From Pyrenopolyporus hunteri (taxonomy: Eukaryota; Ascomycota; Sordariomycetes; Xylariales; Hypoxylaceae): 64,000 nucleotides of DNA. Location of the stretch: NCBI GenBank assembly GCA_902806595.1, contig CADCXC010000003.1, positions 3,410,001-3,474,000 on the forward strand, in the 5' to 3' direction. The notes beneath the pieces are model-generated. The model saw only the letters and a list, made by a program, of their open reading frames with translations, had not been told where the DNA came from and searched no databases. Of the stretch, positions 10,646-21,655 are shown piece after piece. Numbering within the stretch: the first letter of the stretch is position 1; each line of letters starts with the position of its first letter. A program made the position numbers and the translations under genes.

Positions 10646-11767
10646 ATGAACTGGTATAGGGGATCGACGGTGACCGCGGAGTCTTCCGCCCCACGGCCGG
10701 AAGGGAAAGGCAAGAAGCTGAGGAGAAAGCTCCAGAAGATCGGCCCACCTCAACGCTGGCACAGATCCAACGACCACAGCGATGCCAAGAACTTTGGAAC
10801 CACGGTCGCCAACACGAACGATAGTCAGGCGGTCCTAGCTTTGCCCGATCGCGATGATGGTAAATGGCTCGAACAGCTCCGCAAGAGCGGATCTCTCTGT
10901 CCGAGTCAACCTTTCGTCCAGCCAAACAACAGCAAGGCGCTCCGACACTCTATGCAAGTCATTCCCGAGCTCGCGCACCTCGCCATTAACGACGCAAAAC
11001 TGGGGACACAACTTGATAGGAGGGCTTCTTGCGCCAATCCTCCGTCCGCATCATCGGTGACGAGAAGGTATGCGAAGACGCCAGTCCGCCATATCGGGGA
11101 GTTGGAAAGCCGGTCGGGGCGAGACCCTCGATCCACGGCCCGCAATGCTCCGAGCGTGGAGCGGATCGCAGAGTCATATAGGGCTTTACTGGAATCAAGC
11201 TGCTCGATATTAAACGATACGACCCAGGAACCACCATTGCGTAAAGGGGAGTCTCGTCGAAAGAGTGTGAATTATAACGGAGCACGAGCGGAGACTGTCG
11301 AGGAGTTCCCGGAGGCCTTACTCGTCAGGACATCCCCTCATTCCGACGACGAGACGCTGGTGGCCTTTGAAGAGGACTCGGCCAGTTTCAAGCCGAACTC
11401 ATCTTCACTTGAGTTACCTTCGCCAGTAGAGGATAGCCGACGAGAAAATGCGATCCCACCGCCGAGGCGAGCGTCGCCCGGCAATCCTAGCTTACAGATC
11501 TGCCTTGACCTTCTCGGACAAGAACTTTCCTCGGCCGCTAGAGGGTCGACTCTACGCCCAAGCACGGAAACCTCGGCGTTGCAGGTGTGGGTAATGATAG
11601 AAGCTTACGAGACTCTGAGAGATAAGGTATATGATATGCGTCTGGACGAAGATCAGGAGCGGTCGTTGATCACAATGCTCGATACATGGATTAAGGCGTT
11701 GTATGCTGTTCACGATAAGATGACTGGATCTGACGGACGCGAAAGTGAGAGTAACTACGGCGACTAG
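10646..11767 (+). CDS. conserved hypothetical protein, 373 residues
   Basis: A single open exon from ATG to TAG. The N-terminal 280 residues are basic and Ser/Pro-rich and look disordered. The C-terminal part (about residues 290-362) is the conserved-looking portion: a Leu-Gln-Ile-Cys-Leu-Asp-Leu-Leu helix, then Ser-Ala-Leu-Gln-Val-Trp-Val-Met-Ile-Glu-Ala-Tyr-Glu, then a helix ending in Trp-Ile-Lys-Ala-Leu-Tyr-Ala-Val-His-Asp. I remember similar C-termini in Sordariomycete proteins labelled mating-type switching protein Swi10, but there is no ERCC1/Rad10 nuclease-like domain here, so I do not accept that name. Function unknown. It is upstream of and co-directional with the Nse2 gene, about 780 bases away. 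Confidence 0.75.
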   Translation: MNWYRGSTVTAESSAPRPEGKGKKLRRKLQKIGPPQRWHRSNDHSDAKNFGTTVANTNDSQAVLALPDRDDGKWLEQLRKSGSLCPSQPFVQPNNSKALRHSMQVIPELAHLAINDAKLGTQLDRRASCANPPSASSVTRRYAKTPVRHIGELESRSGRDPRSTARNAPSVERIAESYRALLESSCSILNDTTQEPPLRKGESRRKSVNYNGARAETVEEFPEALLVRTSPHSDDETLVAFEEDSASFKPNSSSLELPSPVEDSRRENAIPPPRRASPGNPSLQICLDLLGQELSSAARGSTLRPSTETSALQVWVMIEAYETLRDKVYDMRLDEDQERSLITMLDTWIKALYAVHDKMTGSDGRESESNYGD

Positions 11768-12550
11768 AAAGGGGAGCCCAAACAAATTTCGGATACCCGG
11801 GGATTCACCCTATTACATGTTTATTTTGTAATGACATTCATGAAGGGAGGACGGTTGATGGAGAAAAGGAGTACAGGGGGGATGTGGATTTTACCACACA
11901 TAGTGGTCTTCAGGCATAGGAACAGGGTTTGCCAAAGGTGGTTATATCGGTGCAGGAGATGGGAAGGGAATTATGTGAGTTCGGATTTTGAAAGAGTTTC
12001 GAAAGAGAATGGACCCATTACTTAGATAGATACCTCCTGGTCAACCTCGCATATGTTGTAGGTAAATGATCGATGTTGGTTAATAGGGGCTGCGAAGGAC
12101 ACTAACATTAACGGCGTGTACCGAATCTTTTGGAGGTTAGGGGAGGTTAGGTACCACTTAAATGTACCAGGTAGAGGGTAAGAGTCCCACAGTGATTCAA
12201 CACAGTACATTATCGATAGCACTGGGCAATGATTAAATCTGAGAAGGGTACCTTACCTAGCTGCCTAGGTACCTAACCGATTTAGATTAGGTACCTGGGT
12301 ACTTCATAGATTAGATAGATTAAACGCGACTCGACGCGTTTAACGATGCGAAGTACTCTTTATTCGATTAATATTCGTCCCACTACGGATCACAGCCCAC
12401 CAACCTCGTCGCCGAACCCCAGCAAGATTAGGAGCGCATTAGGTACCTAGGCTAACCTAGAGTTATTCAAATACTACCTAGTATCCATTCTATGTCTGCT
12501 AGGGAATCCGAATAATAATCGACCCCATATACGTGCTCCCTCCATAAGAG
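11768..12550. other. intergenic with GGTA repeats
   Basis: Spacer between the unknown protein and the Nse2 gene. No coding signal. A GGTA/TACC cluster lies at about 12247-12303 with more copies near 12440. The last part is the likely Nse2 promoter. Confidence 0.6.
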
Positions 12551-13826
12551 ATGCCCATATCTAACAGCAGCCGGCGGCTACAATCCGCCTCCGAGCGCAG
12601 TCGAGGCCGATCGAGCACATCATCTTCTCATGTCCGCCAGCGCCGCAGCCCTACTGAATTACCAGAATACGAACCTCTCGCATGCCCACTCAACACCGAC
12701 GCTATCCGCGCACTAACTCAACTATCTACTAAGAAAGATACGCGGAAGTTCGAAGAACAGGTGAACAAGAGCATTGAACTTTTGAGCGCCAGCGTGCGGG
12801 ACCTCAACGACAAGTATGCCGAAAGGAAAGCTAGCCTGAAAACTCTGCAGGAAAAGCGAGGCGATCGCAGCGAGAAGAACGACAGAGAGAGGGCCGAGGA
12901 GAAAGCTGTGCTGGCCCTGAAGAACGAAGTACCGCAGCTGACGGACCAATGCGACATCGCGGTCCGGCAAGACATCGATTTGAAGATCGAGCTAGAGGAT
13001 GGCAATACCGCGCTGCGGCAGACAGCACATGAAATCGAAGCCAAAGCCGCCGATTCGGCCCGGAGACACAGGGCTCGGAGCGAGGATGGAGACGACGAGA
13101 TGCCGGACGATGAGTTACCAGCGCCGTTGGGCTTACTTCGGGATTTTACGAACCGGCTGAAGACGGAGTACGAGGGGAAGAGTCTCTACGAGAAATACGG
13201 CGTCAACAACGACTACATCGGCTTCAAGAGTCTATGGCACGATGCCGTGCACGGAGGCGATGGAAAGCCGCTGCCGGACGCGACCAAGTGGTTTTCGCAG
13301 AACGGCGACGACGCGGCCGACGACGACGACGATCTGATCGTTGCAGAAGAGCATCTGGATATCCACTGCCCCCTATCCATGGCGGTAATGCAAGACCCGT
13401 ACACGAGTACAAAGTGCAAGCATACTTTCGAGAAGGATTCCATCGTCCAATTTCTAAGAACCCAGCCTGACGGACGGGCACGTTGTCCGCAGACAGGCTG
13501 TAACAAGGTATGCGCCATCTGGGCGCGGCTCCTAATCCTGCAAATGAAGCTGACTTGACTCCTAGGAAGTATCGATCCATGATTTTCAACCCGACCCGGT
13601 CATGCTCCGTAGAATCAAGCGCCAACTGGCGTCTCAACGTGCTGGTATCGCTGAAGATGATGACGACGAAGATGTGGATATCGATGGCGATTCGGACATG
13701 AAAGTGACCCAGAGCCGCACTGTCAAATTAGAACGAGAGAATAGAGGTAGAAGACGCCCATCGCCCGAAAATATTGAGGATGAAGACGAAGAAGATGAGG
13801 ACGAGGAGGACGAGGAATCGGAGTGA
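12551..13826 (+). CDS. SMC5/6 complex SUMO E3 ligase Nse2/Mms21
   Basis: Two exons, 12551-13507 and 13566-13826, give 405 residues. The 58-base intron has donor GTATGC, branch CTGAC and acceptor CCTAG. Residues about 55-180 form a charged coiled coil that in this family docks on the Smc5 arm. The SP-RING starts near residue 272: Cys-Pro-Leu-Ser-Met, then Lys-Cys-Lys-His-Thr-Phe, then Arg-Cys-Pro-x-x-Gly-Cys. The intron falls right after the last cysteine, and exon 2 continues the domain with Val-Ser-Ile-His-Asp-Phe. The zinc ligands Cys, His, Cys and Cys are all present. The C-terminus is an unusual Asp/Glu-rich tail of about 20 residues. The family's role is SUMO transfer during DNA repair and replication fork recovery in the nucleus. 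The gene converges with the peroxidase gene downstream (256 bases apart). Confidence 0.92.
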
Positions 13827-14082
13827 GAATAGCTTCTTAGTGTCACCACCATATGGTGAGATTATGGTGGCTTCGTTAGGGTACGATTATAGCAAGTTAT
13901 CGGTTGCTAAAGATAGCTCTAGCTTATGCCCTTTTGACATGAATTACGGCATTATGACCTCCGGTAATGTATGCTTTATGACTAAACTCGCGCCACCAGT
14001 CCATATACAGACCCAGTCTATGCTCTAAGTCTACCTAGGTTTATCTATACATATAGCCTGTGAAAGCTCTATACCTTCTAAT

Positions 14083-15117
14083 CTATAACTTAGCACCGTC
14101 CCTTCTCCGGCGGAACTTCTCATTCTCCTCCTTCAACGGGCCGGCCTCGTGTCCCGTCTGGCCCGGACCTTGGTCGCCGGGCGCCGTAGCTGTGTCGCTC
14201 TTCTTCGGCGCGCTCCTGTATCCCTCCTCGGCATTCTCTTCGTTGATCACCTTCCCGCTCGCATCCCTTCGGATTCCGAGCTCAAGCAGCTTAGCGAACA
14301 CGGCCGCAAAGTGCTCGAAGAAGAGGTCCTTGTCCGCGGCGTACCGCTCGACCCACGGTCGGAACGCCGGATCCGATAGCAGCGCCATGTCTGTAGGCAA
14401 CATCATTAGACCCTCCGGCTTCTCGGCACCCTCACCCTCCTCCTCATCCTCTTCCACATATACAAACTGCTGCACCCCGTTCGGCAAAGTAGTCTTCTTC
14501 CAATCGTTCGCAAGCAGCAGCTTGAAATACTGGTTCGAGAAGCGCGTCGGATTGTTCACCCACTTGCCGTGGAACCCGGAGCGGTCGGCGTGACAGCGGC
14601 CGAGATTGTGCGCCCCCGACAGCGCCACGATCTCCCGGTCGTCGAACCCCATGCGGTAGAATATGAAGCGCAGGTGGTCGGCGCCCTGCGCGCCGTCGGG
14701 CAGCCGTCCGCGCGGCGGCACCTTGCTGTCGTCCGTGAAATCGGTGCGTCCGCCCCGCCACGCAATCTCGGGCCCGCCCATCTCGCGGATCGCGACGACC
14801 GCCGCCAGCGTCCACAGGTCCGCGTACGTGATCCAGGGGAATCGGGCCTTGACGGGCTCGAGGAACGCGCGCGCGTGCTGGAGCCCGGCGTTGGCCGGGT
14901 CGCCGCCTTCTTTCTCGTACCGCATGCCGGCGCCGTTCGAGCCGCCCGTGTTCGTCTTCGCGCAGTAGGTGCCGGCCGAGTGCCAGGCAAGACGTACTAG
15001 GACGGGACCGGCGGATCCGTCATCGTAGTCGGGTTGGTGGAGGAGGGCGCGCACGGCAGCTTTTACCTCGTCAAGCTGCGCGGCCGTAGGCTGTTGGTTC
15101 GTGGTGTCTTGAGCCAT
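14083..15117 (-). CDS. class I heme peroxidase, cytochrome c peroxidase-like
   Basis: A single exon of 344 residues. It reduces hydrogen peroxide with a heme cofactor. The distal site is Arg42, Trp45 and His46 in the Arg-Leu-Ala-Trp-His motif. The proximal His lies in Leu-Ser-Gly-Ala-His-Asn-Leu-Gly-Arg. The Trp that carries the radical in cytochrome c peroxidase corresponds to Gly-Lys-Trp about 20 residues later, and its Asp partner lies in Met-Leu-Pro-Thr-Asp. Unlike mitochondrial cytochrome c peroxidase it starts directly with a short polar N-terminus and has no presequence, so it belongs with the cytosolic putative heme-binding peroxidases of fungi. A Glu-rich insertion precedes the Met-Leu-Pro-Thr-Asp motif, and the C-terminal extension of about 60 residues is charged. 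The electron donor cannot be decided from sequence. Confidence 0.9.
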   Translation of the reverse strand: MAQDTTNQQPTAAQLDEVKAAVRALLHQPDYDDGSAGPVLVRLAWHSAGTYCAKTNTGGSNGAGMRYEKEGGDPANAGLQHARAFLEPVKARFPWITYADLWTLAAVVAIREMGGPEIAWRGGRTDFTDDSKVPPRGRLPDGAQGADHLRFIFYRMGFDDREIVALSGAHNLGRCHADRSGFHGKWVNNPTRFSNQYFKLLLANDWKKTTLPNGVQQFVYVEEDEEEGEGAEKPEGLMMLPTDMALLSDPAFRPWVERYAADKDLFFEHFAAVFAKLLELGIRRDASGKVINEENAEEGYRSAPKKSDTATAPGDQGPGQTGHEAGPLKEENEKFRRRRDGAKL

Positions 15118-15927
15118 TACGATGCCGGTAACCCGCCGAACTAGGTTAAATCAAATTAGAAAGCTCTTCCTGAATACCTATAGGTATATGATAGAGATAT
15201 AGGTACGTATAGATCTATATATTAGATGGAGATTGCTGTTGTGGACTGGGTACCTCCCTACCGGACTTGGACGTTGTAACCAGACAGCGTGACTCCACGG
15301 GAGAACGAATAGAACGAGTCGGAAAACTTTGAATAGTGTGTAAGTGATAAAGATGAATTGAACTTGTCGAACTCAAATCTCACGTACTAAAACTCGGTGA
15401 ATCGCCTCCCGACAGCCTCGGCTGGGCTACGACAGATCGCGTTAGACTAACGTTAAGTAGATGCTGGCGTTGCCGTTGGCGACGATCCACTTCTCTTCTT
15501 GCGTCATCAGTATATAGGTGGGTATTCAATACTAACTTGTAAACCTTCCTAGCCTTGGAAGAAACGACTGCTCTTGTTAAAATAGAATACGGCAGACCCT
15601 CCGTATACAGAACTAACTTTTCTCACGGTCAAAATGTATTGACCAGTGACTGGGGAAGACGTTGTCGGGTATTATATTTATTAAATGCTAAGGGACTGTC
15701 TTTCTAATACTAATACGATCAACGACAGTAGAGATGGGTATCATATAGAAAACAAGGGGAAAAAAATAATATCAGCTGATGGGAGCTATGAACAAAAACT
15801 AGGTGCAAAGTGCCCATTCCATGTAGTTCACATCCGATAGACGGGACGCCCGGTAAACTCCCGGTCAATGGAATTAAAGGGAAATAGGAGAAAGGGTATG
15901 CCTTCGGAATATATGTATACCTAAACA
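15118..15927. other. intergenic: peroxidase promoter and Gem1 3' region
   Basis: No coding signal. It contains the peroxidase promoter on the left and the Gem1 3' UTR on the right. A few TATAGGTA words lie near 15180. Confidence 0.6.
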
Positions 15928-17887
15928 CTAAATAGAATTAGTGGATCTTCTCCAGATCATGAAGGCAGCCACAGCTGCGCAGGTTGTCGCTCCGAGAGCA
16001 AGGTAGAGGCTCGTCCGGTCGGGCGGCGGCTCCTCACTCTTAGGAAATGCCGTGCTTGGATTCGTCGCGGCCTCTGCTAAAGCGACGAAGAGTTCGCCGA
16101 TGCTGTTCCACGTCACGCTTACATGGACCGGTGTGCTCATCATCAAACCTGAGGTGTATTGGTCTGGTTGCAGCTCGCTTCGTTGGGTTGTCTTGTCCTT
16201 GTCCGCCTTCAGGGCCGTATAAATGGAGGGTAGTTCGTCGAGCTGTGGAAATCGCTTTCGAAGGTCAACGATATGAGAAAAGGAGTCTGGATCCGATGAG
16301 TCGTATGCATAGCAGATCAAGTCGCAAGAATCCAGCCTTGCTTGATTTTCTAATATAGCAGGTTCAAGCTTTCCAAGCTCTTCGAGGATGAGGTAACATT
16401 GTTTACCACCTTGAAGTTCTACGCTGTTGACGGCACTTCGGGGGTTGATGGTTGGATGATATAATTCGTCAAACGGCCGGTTGAGGAACGCGTCCAGGAG
16501 AGATGATTTCCCAGCTCCTGGTGCACCAATAATATAGCATAACACGACGTTCCGCTCGACCCGACCGGGACGCCTCCGCCTCTTTCGAGGTTTTGTCACC
16601 TTCAAAGCTGATGTGAGCGTCTCCTTAGCGTTCGGGGGTTCGAACCCCAGGTATGCGAGATACTCTAAAGTTGTCTTCGGTTCAAGGAAGGTTGTCATGC
16701 TCCACTGAGCAAGCCACCCTTGTAGAGTGATATGACCAGCTTCATTACGGACGGTAGTGGAAGGGAACGAAGATTCCACCCACGAAAGGGGCAGGCCAGG
16801 AGTGGGAGCGAACAAGGCGTTCAGTTCTTGGTTGTTCAAGCCCCCATCGTTGTCCTTATCGAAAAGCAGAAAGAGATCCATGAAGAAACGATAGCCTGCA
16901 GGGCTCAGCTCCGCGGATGCATATTCCGGGACATCAAACTTTGGGTGAATGAAACTGTCTTCTAAGCTTAAGCTGTCGGTATAGTGATACTTTCGGAGAA
17001 TGACCCAGATGGTCTCATGTCGGCCTTTTTCGGCGTAGATCTTATTCAGTTGGAGGAAGCCCCGCATATCAACACCTTTTGTAGTATCAGATCCAGGAAC
17101 TGATTTGGCGATGGATAGCTTGATATTATCTAGGTCTTCGAGGGACAAGGACTTGTCGAAACACTTGGCCTGGAATTCCTGAATCTCGGCGTCGTTCAAA
17201 TAACCGTCTTGGTCCTTATCGCAGAGGTAGAATATCCTCTTCAGAGCCGATATGCAGGCCGGCTTCAGGTTCCCTTCCTTGTAATCGAAGAGCGGAGCAA
17301 TGGGATGCGTGACGGCTTTCTGACAGAGGAAAAAGGTCTCGTTGACATTCTGATGCTCCCTAGCGCTCGCTCGTATGCAGGAATCGATTTCCCTAAACTC
17401 GTTCATGACAGGTAGCATCTCGTCTTCGATTACTTGTGGGGTGGTATTATCGGTTAGGTCGGACTTGTTGGCGCATAGAACGACGGGGACATTCACGCCG
17501 AGGGAGCGGAAATATGGCATCCAGAAGAGGGCGACTCGTTCATAGCTGTAGTGGTCTGAGTACACCAGAAGAATGACGTTGGACTTCCGGATCTCCTTGC
17601 GCAAGGTAGTTCGGTCTTGGGGACGCGCCGAGGTATCGACAATGGTGGTGGTGACATTTTCGGGCGTGCCAATGCTCGGCGGGATCGTGATTTGGGGCAG
17701 GACAGGTTGGATCTTGTTGCTCACGAAGACGTCTTTAACAAGGGAGGCAATGAGGCTGGATTTGCCGGTCCCTTCATCACCGCAGACGCAGACCCGCACT
17801 ATATCAAGTTGACGTCGTCAATTATCCAAAGTCGCAAGTTTTATGGCGGGGGTGGCCGTAGGGTTGTATATATATACCTGTTGCCAT
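15928..17887 (-). CDS. gem1: mitochondrial Rho GTPase Gem1 (Miro)
   Basis: Outer-membrane GTPase of mitochondria, needed in the family for mitochondrial shape, inheritance and ER contact sites. Exon 1 is only 10 bases (17887-17878, Met-Ala-Thr plus one base). A 79-base intron follows, then exon 2 (17798-15928), giving 626 residues. The join gives Met-Ala-Thr-Val-Arg-Val-Cys-Val, as in known Gem1 proteins. Domains in order: first GTPase with P-loop Gly-Asp-Glu-Gly-Thr-Gly-Lys-Ser at residues 10-17 and Asn-Lys-Ser-Asp later; EF-hand loop Asp-Lys-Asp-Gln-Asp-Gly-Tyr near residue 200; second EF-hand loop Asp-Lys-Asp-Asn-Asp-Gly-Gly near 325; second GTPase with Gly-Ala-Pro-Gly-Ala-Gly-Lys-Ser near 430; and a C-terminal tail anchor ending in Trp-Arg-Arg-Ser. 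Full length for the family. A three-codon upstream frame (Met-Ala-Ser-stop) lies about 50 bases before the start. Confidence 0.95.
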
Positions 17888-19523
17888 GCTGGGCTGAGAA
17901 GTAAGAAATCTACCAATATGGAAGCTCCGTCGTTATGATGCCATTCGTCCCCAAGCCAGGTAAGTACCCGTACTGTTTTTGATACCAGGGTCTAGACACC
18001 TGTTCTATTTCTAGCCGGCGTACGCGGTAGTTGAAGATCTCTATAAAGCCGAGGAGCAAGAGCGGGAGCTTGGTAGAAAAGGGTTACTGCGCTGTAGCTG
18101 GAGAGGCGGTGTTGGTGTCGATTTATTCTCCGTTTTGCGAATGGAAGGAAATTGCTTAAGTGGATTGGTCCCGTTTGAACCCCATCAGGCACGAATCTTG
18201 GTTGGGAGGGGGAGCGAATGGTTCGACGAAAGTAAAGAAGCAGCCCGGTAAATAGATGCTACGTAGGGTATTCGAATCCGGGTCGACTGTTGGAATGGTG
18301 ATTATCCGATTTGATCTGGATGGGTGCAGGTAGGTACCTATGAGGTAGGTATTGAAAAGGGTATCTCTATACGGAATACCTACTGGCTGGATGATGCATG
18401 TGCCCCGCTTATACTATGGATAGGTACCTCTGCGTATTATGTAAGTACCTAGGTAAAGCGCGGATGTCAATAAAATTTCCAATATTTGGTACATGTATAA
18501 ATCGTATTTAAGCGCGGACATTTAAGCAGGAACATGACCAGCTAAATCCATTGATTTTATTAGAGGGGGAAGGGAGGGGAAAAAAAACTATCATGAACCA
18601 CGCGGCGCGACTATCTTCGTCGATTTAATCCCTAGGCGAAAATCCTAGGAACACATCGCCTATAATCCTACTTCTACTATAGGAGGGGAAACACAGCTTG
18701 GGAAGTGCCTATTACACACATTTTGTTGAATCCCTCCACTAGGGACCGGCTTCCGAATAACTAGATGAATACCCGCCTTTCAAGACGAGCTAACTACATG
18801 TATCTACGTTAAGAAGTCCGAGTGCTCAGCCTGTCCTTCCCCCTCATCCAATCCCCCACGGTCACGGTTCTAAATGCTTAGAGGTACATGCAGAGCTTCT
18901 TATTATATGCATGTATGCATGTACTTCCATTACCCCACATCACCTCTCCCGAGATACTCCAAGTACCCCTGCCCATCTGCACGCCTTAGCCTTGAAGCTT
19001 CCAGACCTGGGAGTTGTTCCTGTCGATTTTCGAGAATGCGCAGCATCGCATACACATACCTGGTACTTACCTAAGTATTCATTACCTTTCATTCCCCTTA
19101 CATCAACTCCTACACGACTTCTCTCAACTTCTTCTATAGACCATAGAATCAGTTCTCGGTAGTGAACATCACTTCAATACATTCTGTAATTCTATGTTTG
19201 TCATTACTAGGTATCATCGTCAACTGAGATTACAGCTATGAGCTGACACAGCTTGCTTCCCAAGCCGACTCGACGTCTATTCGAATCCTGTTTCCCCTCG
19301 TTCGATCTGCCCTGCTTGGCAAGCGACTCGTTCAGCTGTACCGCGTAATCTAAATCATACGAGGATCTATCCAGCATTAGGCTATCCCGGCCTGGTTATT
19401 GAGTAATCCTTCAATTAAGTCTGACAGATCGTCACCATGTTGTAAGCCGACTTCCTCCTCTATAGTCCAGTCGTATTCCTCCACTACCTCATTATCCCGT
19501 GTACCTAGATAGCTAATAATCTC
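17888..19523. promoter_or_regulatory. shared upstream region of gem1 and creC
   Basis: A 1.6 kb spacer between the divergent gem1 and creC genes. No coding signal recognised. GGTA/TACC words cluster at about 18330-18460. The creC-proximal part (18870-19200) is C/T-rich, as expected for a fungal 5' leader. No binding site can be assigned with confidence. Confidence 0.55.
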
Positions 19524-21655
19524 ATGTCGTCCCGCGCACTTAGTGTACTGCCGCCTCCGCCTAGGTATCCTACGCAGGCATCGTATAATGCCGCTGTCGC
19601 TGCTGGCCATGCTACGCCCATGATCGAGACGAACAACATCTTATCTAACCCCGACGACCAATTCCTAGCTGGAGAGGGTACGACCATACGAGAAACATAG
19701 GGTATAGAGTGCCGGCGCTAAAGCCACGATATAGGAACATATGTGCTCAAAGAAGACCTCCTTCTTGCGACGCCGCCACCACATCCATCCGAAGCGCCAG
19801 TTGTTAACCCCAACCCGCTAGCGACAACGCCACAGCCGGCAACAGTTGGAACCAAGGTCTCGCTCGTCAGCTTAGAAAGTCGGCCACCACCACCACCACC
19901 TCTCTTTAAGTTAACCCCGACGACAACGACGCTATCACCAAGCATTGCCGAACATCCAAGCGAAGGGCGCTATTCAAACGACGCGAAACTGAGTAGTGAT
20001 GGTGAAGGAAGAGGCACATCTATGAGTGATGGTGGTCCGTCAACATCGGCTACAGCCATCTCAGCACCAGCTTTCGGCGATGGCAACGCTTTGCTTGTGC
20101 CGGAGAGGACTAAGGACCCCAACAAGAGACGTAAACCTAAGAATAATATGACTAAGAGTAATTCGTCCTTCATCTCACGGGTTATTATCAACGAAGCCTT
20201 CTCAAAAAAGCTCGCCGATCGACCGACTGACGGGTTGTTTGCTTTTGCCAATATCAACCGGGCTTTCCAGTGGCTGGATCTATCATCCCCAACGAAGGCA
20301 GATTACCTGACCAAGATTCTGTTTACGAAAGCCCATTGCTTAAGCCACGACGTCAACTTGGTTACGAAGAGCTCGAGTCATATAGACCTAATCATGGGCT
20401 TCTCAACGGGCGAGATCATATGGTGGGAACCTATGTCTCAGCGATATACAAGGCTCAATAAGAATGTAGGCGTTCGGGACTCTTCTATAGATGACGTTAT
20501 TAACCGGTTGTAGGGCGTTATTAACAAGACACCGGTATCGCAAATCCGTTGGATTCCCGGGGCAGAAAATTTGTTTCTTGCGGCGCATATGGACGGCTCC
20601 TTGGTGGTTTATGACAAGGAAAAGGAGGATGCGATCTTCAATCCCGAAGAGGAAGAGACTAGGTCTAACGGAGAGGTCGCGATTCCCAAGGTTGTCAACC
20701 ATTACAAAGAGATTAATGTGTTGAAATCCGTCCATTCTAAGAACCAGAAGAGTAACCCGGTAGCGGTGTGGAAATTGTCAAACCAACGGATCAATGCATT
20801 CGAATTCTCACCTGATAACCGCCACCTTGCGGTCGTGTCCGAAGACGGCACGATGCGAATTATTGATTATCTCAAGGAGGAGTAAGTTTCAACAGCATTG
20901 CCGTCAGATATCCCTTGAAGGTCATTATTAACAACCATACAGACTTCTTGGGGTATATAATTCCTATTATGGGGGGTTTACGTGTGTGTGTTGGTCCCCC
21001 GATGGAAAATATGTCCTCACGGGGGGACAAGATGACCTAATCTCAATCTGGTGCCCTTCAGAAACATCACTCATAGCACGGTGTCAAGGTCATCAGTCAT
21101 GGGTTACATCCGTTGCGTTTGATCCTTGGAGGTGTGACGAGCGAAACTATCGATTTGGTAGTGTGGGCGAAGACTGCCAGCTATGTCTCTGGGATTTCAA
21201 CGTTGGAATGTTGCACAAACCCAAAGCAGTACGTCTCTCCTAAATTCCTCGAGGTTGACTTGCCATTAACACGGTCGCAGACGTCCAGTCGGCAACGTGG
21301 TTCTATCTCCTCGAGACTCCCCGTGTTGCAACGTGCTGAGACTCAGGGTACTTCGACCACTAGGTTACGGTCGGACTCAGTTGTCTCTGCACTAGACACA
21401 GAGGAAAATACGATTGACCATCCCGTCGAGCCGCGCTCGCGAACGGCGATATTACCGCCCGTGTTGACCAAGGTAGCGGATAAGCACCCATTAAGCTGGA
21501 TCGAGTTCACCGAAGACGCGATCGTGACGAGCTGTAAGACAGGTAAATGCAACTCCTCTACCTGTGCCTTCATTCTAAGTATACTGAAATTCTTGTTAGG
21601 TCACATCAGAACTTGGAATCGGCCATCAGACTCCCTAGCTCAAGCAGAGCCATGA
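19524..21655 (+). CDS. creC: CreC, WD40 partner of the CreB deubiquitinase
   Basis: CreC forms a complex with the deubiquitinase CreB and is needed for carbon catabolite repression in Aspergillus. Six exons: 19524-19677, 19735-20465, 20514-20881, 20943-21228, 21281-21542 and 21600-21655, giving 618 residues. All five introns are 48-61 bases with GT-AG ends, and every junction restores the family sequence, for example Gly-Glu-Gly-Thr-Tyr-Val-Leu across intron 1 and Asn-Lys-Asn-Gly-Val-Ile-Asn-Lys across intron 2. The N-terminal third is Pro/Ser-rich, with Ala-Thr-Pro-Pro-Pro-His-Pro-Ser-Glu. The WD40 propeller covers the C-terminal two thirds, with Val-Cys-Trp-Ser-Pro-Asp-Gly-Lys and Gly-His-Gln-Ser-Trp-Val. 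The start Met-Ser-Ser-Arg precedes the Pro-Pro-Pro-Pro-Arg-Tyr motif seen near CreC starts. A TAG inside the second intron is in frame but spliced out, so the gene looks intact. Confidence 0.93.

Noticed and set aside
10646..11767. Naming the 373-residue protein Swi10/Rad10
   Set aside because: No nuclease-like or helix-hairpin-helix domain is visible; the name would rest only on memory of database labels.
16625..16650. B-box-like GGGGTTCGAACCCC
   Set aside because: It lies inside the coding exon of gem1 and has no tRNA context.
15928..17799. Gem1 starting at a GTG at 17799
   Set aside because: A 10-base upstream exon with ATG and a proper intron restores the conserved Met-Ala-Thr-Val-Arg start; the G at 17799 belongs to the intron acceptor.
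19743..20513. creC as a pseudogene with a premature stop
   Set aside because: The stop lies in a 48-base segment with intron ends, and its removal restores the family sequence in frame.
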